Shown one piece after another: positions 44,601-56,600 of a stretch of 64,000 nucleotides of DNA (position 1 is the first letter of the stretch; each line of letters starts with the position of its first letter). The position numbers were made by a program, and so were the translations under genes. The notes under the pieces are model-generated. The model did no database searches. It was given only the letters and a program-made list of their open reading frames with translations, and was not told the DNA's origin. Location: the NCBI GenBank assembly GCA_029237695.1, contig CM055274.1, positions 71,352,828 to 71,416,827 of the forward strand, written 5' to 3'. The DNA is from Conchocele bisecta (Eukaryota > Mollusca > Bivalvia > Lucinida > Thyasiridae).

Positions 44601-47600
44601 CTAGACTGGATTTGTATAATATGATTATTCCATGAAGATAGCTTCTCTGAAATATTGTTTGTGCAGACAAATTTGATGATGTTGGGAACTGCAAATAAAA
44701 CAAAAACAAATACATTGATGAAATGAGATAATTGGCTAAAACCGACTGGTGATGCTACTTGAATTTATAGACTATTAAAGCTAAATCCACCCCCACCTAC
44801 CCTCAAGATAAAAACATATTCTTATTAGTATTATTATAAACAATCAACAATTGCATTTTGCTTTTAATGGTATAAATATTCCACTTGTGTAAAATATATA
44901 TATATTGCAACTTATTGGTATTTCAGTCCTCGTTGAAAGACTTATTTAATTTATGTAAATCAGTTGACCTGATTCTATGCTGGTTGTCATGGTAACCAAT
45001 CCTGCTTTGTGAGATCATACATGGTACAAATTTAGTTATCCTCATACTAAAACTTTGCGGTTCCAGGAAATTGATACAAATAACTGAGTAGACATAGCTA
45101 ATCATGACAAGAAATCCTTTTAGGAAGATGAAAATGAACAGGCAATTTGTGCATGACCATCGTTGTCAAGGTGATTGATCGAACGATGGCACTCCCCCAG
45201 CATTCATTCCATCACCATTGTGAGTACGTAACTACTGAATATTCTGGTTGAATCATTTCACCCCTAAATGTCTCAACATTGACTCTTCCAAGCCTGCTGT
45301 TGGGCTACTCCATAATCAGGTAAGGCATGTTAGTTTTGAAAATCTGAAAACTACTGACAAACATTGTAGATCCAGATGAGACGGCCTCTCATCTGGATGT
45401 ACAGTGTTTGCATATGTAATTGAATGCATGTCTTGCGAGGTTGAAAGATATTCCAATACCACGGGTAACTATTGGCGTTAAATCGCAATATTTGTAAATC
45501 GTGAATTTTTTCGATCCGGTGCAATAAACTGAATTTAATTAAAATTTTAACAGAAATCAATATTTATTCATATTCACTGTCTACTTTTTTTCTGTGTATG
45601 AATAATCAATCTTTATGATACTTTGTAACAGTGTAAGTTCATCTATGGCCCATTTAATTTTAGTAAGTATTTGAAAGAAAAATAATTGATCAAATTTCAT
45701 ACATGGGGTCTAAACATAAATGGGTGGAGATAATGATATTTTAGTGCAGATCTTTTGATTAAATATGTGAGGTGCACGAGAAAATAAGTTTGTTGATGGT
45801 TTAGCTATAACTCGATCACTCCCTTCAACCTGATAAACACTGGTCGAGATAATTAAGTTCATAAAATGTAAGATTTGCAAACACTGTAGATCCAGATGAG
45901 TCGGCTCGTAATGAGCTGTCTCATCTGGATCTACAGTGTTTGCCAGTATTTTTCAGATTTCACAAAGACTTCTGATTAATGGAGCAATCCAAATATTAGA
46001 AAAAATCAGCAAAATTGTCAAATATTTGTGAATTTATATAAAATACTTATACATGACCATATGAATGGGTGTAGACGGCATTTATATGGCGCATATGTGC
46101 AGGTTGGTTTGGGGTACTGAAGTATACACTCGGCTCAAACTCAAAGTCCATATATTTCATGGTCCAGGCCTCGATAAACTTAATTTTCCACTCGGCCAGA
46201 TTGAATTTCAACTGCCATGATCATGTTACAGTCAAATGCCTCGGCAGGCGCGACACCACTTCCGTGGCGGAATTATTGTCTAGTATAGTAATCCAACATT
46301 GGTGTCGAGTAAATAATGATTCAAGCAGTATAAAAATGTAATGTGACATTGTACAGTGCAATTATTCTGATAATGTTGTTTATGAAAATAAAAACAGTTA
46401 TCTCTCCGAAGGCTTGCTGAGCGAGAGGCCAAGTGATTTTATTATGGTGCCTGACTCCAGATCAGAATGAGGCATATTCAGTGTTGCCTCCCATCGCCAC
46501 CACAAATCATTTGCTGGTTCTACCCAGATACACATATGTGGCAGTGACTGGAGGAATGGGGTTTATGTGTTTTGCGACCAATGTAGATCCAGATCAGCCC
46601 GTGCATCTGCACAGTCTGATCATGATCTACACTGTTTACCATTCCATCAATTAACTCTTTGCATGCTAGCGGTGAAAATATCCGCCAAACAAATTAGGAG
46701 TACATGTATATGTTTTATTTCTCTCTCTAAATATGTCTTGGAATTTCATTAAAATTGAGTCCTCAGGACTCGATTCTAATGAAATTCCAAGACATATTCA
46801 TGGTATTTACAAGGAGAAATAAAAGAAAATATGATGAACTTTTGTCCGCTAGTTTTGAACTATTTATATAGCCCACAAGTTTCCCAGCATGCAAAGAGTT
46901 AAACACCTGAAATGCTTCTAACAAGCAATATATATTTTTATCAGGCTATAGGAGTGCGCCATTTGATGTGGAGCTACACTGGTCACAAAATGCATTAACC
47001 CCATTTCTCCAGTCACAGCCACATATGAGTGAGATGTTGATGGAACGGTAGACAATATTATTGCTATATAGATTGTTCAAGATAAGAAAACAAGCATACA
47101 ATGGTTACATAAATTCATCTCCTGATGAGAGCAAACGAGAATGGCCCTAACCGAAACTAGATCTGGTGTCATATGAAATTTTGAAAAGTTGGAGAGAGCT
47201 GCTTTAAAATGTTCCAAATCTTTTGTTGAGAAGGTGTATCCTTAGTGTTTTATTTAAAGTACATCCAGTGATTACATACAGTTGACATATTACAAATTAT
47301 ATCGCAAACATGGACATAGGTAATAACTGTAAATATGACCCACGGCATTGTGAATACATATCTCGTGTTTAAAAGCCATTTATCATGTTTATTTATCTTC
47401 TATAACAACATCTTGGCCTTGCAGCTCATGAAAGTATTTTATTGGGGTTAGTAACTATTCTGAAATTATTACCGAGTTCAAATTTGTCATTACTAAAGCG
47501 CACTTGAACCTCTCTAAACCAGGCACTTTCAACTTTTAGTCTGTTTAATTTCCAGTTTGACAGTAATTTTACACCTATCTATGTTGATTTACAGTGGAAT

Positions 47601-50600
47601 CTCTCTAAACTGGACACCCTGGGTACATCCCAGGGTGTCCAGTTTAGAGAGGTTCCACTGTATCTTGCACTGACTTTCCCTATTAATTGGCAGACCATTA
47701 ATAAGAAGTGGTAATTGTTAAAAAAAAATGAAGTCGACAGAAAATAGCGACAAACAGTGCATGTCCTGAAAATACCATGCAGCAGTGGCGTTTGTCTTCC
47801 ACAACAGCTTGTTTGACACAACCCATATATATACACTTCAGTATTGTGCACGTGTTTCTAAATGCCATGGCTGTCTGTCGGCATAATAATTAACATTGTT
47901 ATTCATCCCAAATGAATGAGAAATGTCAAACTGACAAAGTATTCATTTATGCAACAAAACCTGTTTGCTGTAGAACCATCAAAGTAAAATAATGTACTTG
48001 TATGGGTATGGAAAACAGAAAATGAATTAGATTATCTGTAATATTATATTTCACATAATACAGCCGGTTAATAGGTTTCGACTTCATTTATGCAAACCAT
48101 TAAATATGAGCCGTCCAATTTCGGATAGAGAGTTTCTTGACCCCATTTCAACAGCAACATTTATGGTACATTCTAACAGGTGAGATTAATCTGAGTGGGT
48201 GGTTGTCCGGGAGCATGCGATGGGTAATTTAATGATCGGGTTTCATCCTACCCGGAATTCCGACTGGAGACCTCAGGTTTGGCCCTCATGTACGTCTTTG
48301 GCATTTTGTATGTGACAGTTGAATCTGGTTATACCCCTTATGTGAGTATTATGATTATTCGTAATCCTGTTTTAGAGGAAGGAGACATGTGACTTTGTTG
48401 TGGTATGAATCTGGCACAAGGTCAGGTTATTCTAATTTCAGCGCTGAATATATTTTTTCTCGATGTAAATATTGCGTTCTGATTTTGGGATTTCCCCCCC
48501 AATGCAGCAGGTTAAAACGGGATTGAACCCGTTTGCCCAGCCTTACATGACCTTAGCTATTGATAGGCCATTAAACACCAATAAACAAACAAAAAGATTA
48601 ATTTGATGCCTGATAACGCACAAGCACACCAAACCATTGAAATATGTATAAGCTTCAATGAACAAACAAAATTACAGATCAATTTATAAATGATACAATT
48701 ACTTTGTCGAACCGATTGTTCCCTGTTTACTATTATATGTACACACAATTAATCAAGAAGCAACTAACCTAGCCACCGACCGACCGACCAAACGAACAAC
48801 CAAACGAACCAATGAACCAACAAGCAACGATCAATCAGTATAACACCATCCAACTCAAATGCGACCAATCTTCCATTTAACTCTGCATGCTGGTAAACTT
48901 GTGGGCTGTAAATAGTTCAAAACTAGCCGACAAGAATTCATCATATTTTTTTGTATTTCTCCTCGTAAATATCATGAATATGTGTTGGAATTTCATTAGA
49001 ATTGAGTCCTGAGGACTCAATTCTAATGAAATTCCAAGACATATTTACAGAGAGAAATAAAACATATACATGTACTCCTAATTATAATATTTTCGCTGCT
49101 AGGCTATCATGCAGAGTTAACGAGCGAACACATGTATGAACAAATGAACGAATGAACATACAAACAAACGTTTCTGTTCTGTTGTAATTTCAGTGCTGCC
49201 GATAAATTACAGGTGCATTCCTGTCTATATATGTGGTAACGTGACTGGAGAAATAGGGCTTATGGGTTTTGCGGCAAGTGTAGATCCAAATCAGCCTGTC
49301 CCTCTGCACATTCTGATCAGGATCTGCCCTGTCGTGCATCTAACAAGCGATATAGATCGTTATCAGGCTACAGGAGTGTGTTATTTGATCAGGAGTTCCA
49401 GTCACAGCCACATATTTTGTTGCTGCTGAATGGAAGTAGAACCCCAATACAGGGCTCCAGATAAGGAATTAGTAATTGAGTATTGTCACTCCCATCATTT
49501 CTGAAGCAATTGGGTATTTCAAAATTTTAATTTGGTAAAATAAAATCACACATCAAAAGACAGAAATTATTGAATACATGTAGTTTTCTTCGAAATGAAA
49601 ACATGTCTTGGCATTTCATTAGAATTGTCTTCTTGGAGACAATTCTAATGAAATACCAAGATGTGTTTTCATGGAATTTGTGGTCTGTTTATTGTTTTCT
49701 GCAGCATGATAAAGGTACCACAATTTTTGTATTGCTTTTTGATACTCGCTACTTCTGATTTCAATTGGGTTTTTGGCAATTTTAATTGGGTATTTACGCA
49801 AATACGCAGCTTATCTGGAGTTCTGCCCCAATCAATCAATCCTACTTATTTGTAGAAGCTCCAGCCTGGATGACGACCGGGAATGGAATAATAAGCGGCC
49901 GGCTAAGTCGAAAGACGCGTACAGCGATGGTTCCTCTAGTCAACACAGCAGTCACGCCACTAGTCAGCACAATCTACACAGTCAGAGCAGGCCCAAGCGA
50001 CCAAAGTTGGAGCCCACATCAGATCACAAGTCATCGTCAGACACTACTCATATGTCCCCATCTTCATCTTCAAGACATGTAAGTTTGGGAAAATATCTCT
50101 AGACCAACACAGGACATGCTTTGAACCCTTTCAACACTACATACTCTATAGCGGTGTAGATCCAGATGAGCCGCCTGGCTCATCAGAATCTGCACTTTTT
50201 CCAGGTGATTTTCATATTTTGTAAAAGAAAAAAAACTTTCTGTTTGTGTAAATGGACTGGTGCCCTAAATAACTGGCATAAACCGGTTCATGCACATTTT
50301 TGGACTAGTTCATTAATCAAATGTTTGGAATAGTGTTTCCAAATCTGAAAAGATACTGACAATCATTGCAGATCTTGATGAGACAGCTCGTCATATACGG
50401 ATATACAGTGTTTGTAAATGTTGGTTTTATAGTCTGTAGGGTTGAAAGGGTTGCTTATGCTCCCACTGCGATGGCAAGGGGATCATTTTGCTTTGATTTT
50501 TGAGGTTCCGTCCAAATGTACTTCGGTATGTCTGTGGTCATGCGACACACTCACGCAAGCATTAACATGACCATGACCATCACACGGTCGCTGAAACACG

Positions 50601-53600
50601 TAGCAACTTTTTACGTTGCGGTTCCGCTGTAGTAGCTAACTGGGTTTGTCGTGTCATACGTATTCATCACCATCGGTCGGTACAGTCGTTACTTGCACTG
50701 TAAAAGGGCCATGTCCTTTCCAGTGGCAACTTCACAGGAAGTGTACTTGATCATAATGTTGATGTCTAGCGGGATTCTAATCATTCAAGTGCCTCCCAGA
50801 TTGACAGAATAGAAATTGGTTTTCCCAAGGCTCCACCGTTCCAGATAGGCAAAACGTGCGACCATATTTGTTTCCTCCGTTCATCAATACAATTCAGAAT
50901 TGCACCAATTGGAGAATGGGAGGCTGTTCATCCATGTTCATTGTTCATTTTACACTATTCCATTAATGGAGTACTGGTTCAAAATCTTAAAAATAATGCC
51001 AAACTCTCCAGCTCAACTGGGTATATAGTGATTGCAATACTGACTGGTCTGTAGGGTTGAAGGTTAATGATGAGTCTATCCTTAACCTGTTTCATGCTGA
51101 GGATATCATGTCATTTTGTTTGTGAAATATATTTTCTTTATATGTGCTTACAAGTATATGTCATGACCACCATTTGAACCGCCTGGTCGAAATGAAATAA
51201 AATATTTTATATTTCATACCCGTAAAGGTGTATTCCGAATGTATAAATGGTTTCGGATTCACAGCTCTATTGCAGGTGAAAGTGTGACAACAGTTATTTT
51301 CAATGATAAATAACATCCAAATGTGGTGTTATAACACCACATTTGGACGTTATTTATCATTGAAAATATAGTTGCAGTTTCAACTTCTACTTGTATCATG
51401 CATATTTTGATACAGAAATAAAAAAGGCAAACTGTTGAAGTAAATTCAGTGATTATCTGGAGTTCTAATTTTTTCCCAGCAGCTTCCAATGGCAGCTCAC
51501 CAATCTGCTACACTGAAGCTGGTATACTCCCCATGGAAAACATTAAATTTGTGCAAATATCGCAACCAAATTGGCGCTATTTAATTATAACTCCGAGGAT
51601 TGTGTTACGAGCATTGTCTGCACACGTTCTCTAGATCGCAAGTTGCGAGTAATTTTCTGTAGACGTGGGAAATATCGCGTGGCCTTACATATAGACTGTC
51701 CCAATCTGTCCGATTGACAAACGAAATGATGGCTGTTTTATTGGCGTGTCAGTCACGTCTACGTGCACTTGGTCAAATGTTTGTGTGCTCGCAAATGCAA
51801 ATATTGCCATTTCATTTATATAAGGGCCAGTAAATATTAGTGGAGGTGATTGTTTGTTACTTAGACTAGACATTGTGGTTGTTTACTGTTTAAACGTCAT
51901 CGGCCATGACACAAATGTGGTTATTGTGACCAGCGGACGCACAGACTAATCTGGGGCTACACTGGTGGCTATGTCATTTGAGAAATATATTTTATATGCT
52001 GATGAGTGAAACACCAATCACATTTTGTATGGTGTTGCCCTATTGTTGTAATAATATGTTATCTATCTGTTTGTTCATTGTCCACTATTGACCATGGTCA
52101 GTGGGTCAGTGACCTACATGTAGTAGGAATACCTGGTATTTCACCACAGGTTACAGGTCTGAGAATTTGTGTACAATGTAGACAGGCGGTCAGTTAATAT
52201 TATATGTGATCAAGTTATAAGTTGTAAGCATATCCATCCCCATGTATTTTAACCCTTTCACCCCTAAATAATTTTGACATGTTAATTTTGCAAACAACCC
52301 AATCGTAATAAAGTGATTTTCAGACTAGTCCATTTATGAAAAGGGGTTGTTTTTGCTGTCAAAAATATGGAAATTACTTGCAAAAAGTGCAGATACTGAT
52401 GAGAGAGCTCATCACGAGGCGGCTCATCTGGATCTACACTGTTTGCCAATACCACTATACAGGCCTGTAGTGTTGAAAGAGTTACATATATAAAGTCAAG
52501 AACAATTGATCCGTTTGAGTCTATGCTAATCTTGCTTGATCAATAATTATGATAGCTCGTTAGTTTACATCGGGGTCACAGATCTAGTATATTTTAACCC
52601 ATTACGTTTGAAATATGCTAATAAACTTCTCTTCAAAAGTATATGTTGTGACCACTCATTTGAACCGTTTCGATGAGATGTCTCAAATGGTGGTCACAGC
52701 CTATACATCTGATAAGTAATAAAGAAATTATTTTAAATATTCCGTCAGTGAAATGACTGATATTGAGAAAGCAAATAAATACTGTAACAATTTCAAATGA
52801 AGCTGCATTGATCCATTATTTTCACAGACAGTCTGTCGGTCATTACTATGTATCTATGCATCTATAATGTCCCTCAAATGTACCATTGGCAGGAAAACAT
52901 GCAAGTTGATGGGAAACAAAGAGATTGATTGTAAATTAAGCGTGAACCAAATTAAGATAGATCAAAAACAATTTCTGGACCATAACACTGGGTCAGCTGG
53001 TCAACTGCCCATCTGATGAACCAGGGTCAAAACGGTCAGCAATGTTGTGTGTGTGGTAGGGAGTTAGAGATCAAAGGACTGAAAGTCCAGAAATTCTGCG
53101 CAGTACGTGTGTGTGGATAAGCAATATGCTAAAAATTGGTTTGCATTCATTTTGATTGGGTCATAGAAGGGATCCAATCAATCAATCTAGCCTTCTGCTG
53201 AGTAGGACATCCTTACCATATGGTCGACCTACATGGTTCGGCCCTCTTGTACCATTTTGGCAAATGCAATGCTCGCCGATGAGAAAGCATACTCCTGAGG
53301 ATAGGAACATAATCCTTGCATATACAGAAATTCTTAATGGGGCATAACAGGATTTAACTCTCAAGTACCAGGGGGCCGAAATGGTTGGTACATGAGGGCC
53401 AAACCATGTAAGTGGGCATTCCGACAAGATGAATACCGATCGCTAAATTACCCTTCGCTACTCCCTCCTACCTCCCCCTCAAAAATAAGAGAACAAATGT
53501 TTATTGCTGGTAACAAAGGCATATATTCAAATATGGTTTATATAATAGTGTAAATAGTCATTTTAGGTGTTGGAGTATCTATCCTGTTGTAACATGTTGC

Positions 53601-56600
53601 GCATATTAGCTCGCAAGTACCAGGGGGGCTGAAATGGTTGGTACATGAGGGCCAAACCATGTAAGTCAGCATTCCATTAAGGATGATGGATTGATTATTG
53701 GTGTTTAACGGCCTATCAACAGCCAGGGTCATGTAAGGCCGGGCCAACAGGATGGAGTGTCCTGAATTCAACCTGTAAAAAAAGTAAGGGAAATTCCCAA
53801 AATCAGAGCTCAATATTTACATAAACTATATATTCTGCCCTGAAATTAGAGTGCTGTGGATTGATTGATTGATTGATTATTGGTGTTTAACGGCCTATCA
53901 ACAGCCAGGGTCATGTAAGGCCGGGCCAACAGGATGGACTATCCTGTATTCAACCTGTATAAAATGAGGGAAATTCCCAAAATCACAGCTCAATATTCAC
54001 ATAAACTATATATATTCAGCCCTGAAATTAGAATCTCCTGGCCTGGTGCCAGATCCATGCTGCACCAGAATCACTTAAGTCTTAGCTCACCCCAAAAGCA
54101 ATATGATTAGCTTTTAATGCTATTACTTTCTTAATGGGGCATAACAGGATTTAGCTCTCAAGTACCAGGGGGCCAAAGTTAGTACATGATGGCCAAACTA
54201 TGTACGTTGGCACTCCATAAGGATGAACACCAATCGTTAAATTACCCTTCGCTACTCCCTCCTACATGTACCTCCCATGCAGTCTTGTTGAATGCACAGG
54301 AATGTTGGGGGGGGGGGTGGTGGTTGAAGTTATTTTCACATACATGTACCATCAATCACTTCTTCTCCAAAACCAGATCTGCAATATCACTTCTTCTCTG
54401 AAACCAGATCTGCAGTGGAAAAAAAAAGAGTAAATAATATCAATAATTGGACAATATTCACGCAAACCATGGAAATGAATTGTTAATTAATTTAAATAAT
54501 ATGTGACCATGTTTAACCACAGGTGCCAGACAATTTTATTAATGTACGTATATGTTTATAGTAGTATATGAATAAGGTAGACAGCGAGAATCCATTCACT
54601 AAACACGACAGAACAAAAAACAACAACACGCAGAGTGATTTCTCTTGGAAGAGTCGTCTAGGGGAAATCACTCTGCGTGTTGTATATGGGATTCCCCCCT
54701 TGCCTATTTCCTTTGATTTCACTGAACAGTTTCACTTTTACACTAGTCTGTGTAGTATAATATCTGTGCCACAAATTTCTTGTTACGATATGCACCGCGA
54801 TTGTAGTTCCCAATCAAACTCGCGATGTATCCTGTAGATGAACTCAGTAGCTGTGTTCTATTTATATCATACTTTCAGTTTCGATTCCAGGCAGGCTACC
54901 AGATAATGTTTTCTTGGTATGAATTAAATAAAATAGCTTCCACCACGCTGATTATTAAAAAAATATTGTGCAATAGAAGATGAGATAACTTATTTATAAT
55001 ATAACAATAAATGTGGATATATTATCACAATAGAACCGATACAAATCTTACATATTCTTTGTGTTTATGGAATGGGTCGGCATAAAATGGCGGTCGGAAA
55101 ATACTATACGGAGACATGCGGTTGTATCATTGCGCGTGAAAAAAAAAATTCTTCAAATGAATACATGCCAGTTTATATTATATTATATCAGATAAACATT
55201 TTCTAATATAAATGTCGTGCAGAAAAAATAACAACACATGTATTACACGACACAATACAAATTATGTTAGCTCATATCAGAACTATTTTTCATGGCGTAT
55301 ATAGCGACGTATGTGTATCGGTCAGCATAACCCGCGAAAAGATATTATTATGCAACACGACAGTTAATATTTGATAAAATAAGAAAGTTTTTTGAGAAAT
55401 TATATAACTGTAGCGAAAAAAAATGTAGCTGGCGAAAAATATGAGTGAAACGTTCATAATGCACCGTTCACATTCGCATTCTTTAACATGGCGTAGGTAA
55501 AATTATGAACGTGCGTTGGCTGCTAAAAAAATCACTACGCGATCCTGCGAGACCTGGAAAATCCATTAAACAAACCTAAATTCAACCCACAGGGGCTTGA
55601 ATAATAACAGCAGCGTGCTTGGTATTAACCCTTTCAACACAACAAACCTCTATCATAATGTTTGCAAACAGTGTAGATCTTTTCTGGATCTGCACTATCT
55701 GCAGATATTTTCTTATTTCTAAAAAACAATTCCCTTTCCGATAAATGGAATAGTCTGATAAGAAAACATGGGAGTGTCCATTCCTGTTACTCTATTTACA
55801 ACCCTAAATATTCGGACACGATTTGTTTTGGGAAACACCTATAAAATAAATTGTTTCCCAAAACAAATTGTATCCAAGCTATTCAGTATTGTGATAAACA
55901 AGTACAACCATACTAACCGTAAATATATGAGCATTTCTTGCTGTGAGAAACCATATATTAATGTATGTTTTCCAGAATAATTTGTGTCCAAATATTTTGG
56001 GTTATTACGGTACTTAGTTACAGGTGAAAGAAAGGGCTAACTCATACAGGTCCTGCCATTTGCCCACTATATAAGGCCATTGTCCAATTGCAGCCCGGTA
56101 AGCCCGCCCCCGAGATGGTGCAGGCGAATGGCCACACCCACCCGTCCGGAGCCACGCCCCACCGGCATCCCAGCCCCACCGCGAGGAAACACTCGGGCTG
56201 GCACCCGCGCTGCAAGGAGGAGGAACTGTAAGTATACTTGTAAACCGTCACTGGATTTGCTCTTCTGTGCCATGTTCCTCTTTGCCTGTATTTATGCCCA
56301 GGTTCTCAGTAGAGCCTGAGGCTGAGAACGCAATTGCAATTGCTTGGACTGATTGTCCATCCGGGCGCATGTTCGGGATCTTAGGTCGTTGTAGGTATGT
56401 CCTAAGACAAAAGAAAACATTGCATCTTTTCCATCAGCACTTAACCCTTACTACGCTGAATTAAATTTTGTCGTCTGCCGTTTGGGAATGTTTTGTTTTC
56501 AATATTTCTCGACAAAAACCTGTTTTGACAGCGCATGAGAATCGTCTCCACTGGAGACGATTCTCAAGTGCTGTCTAAACATATTTATTTTTGTTAAGAA

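Noticed and set aside
56042..56319. Open frames in other frames over exon d
   Set aside because: The frame that splices in phase with exons c and e is different; these are GC-rich shadows.
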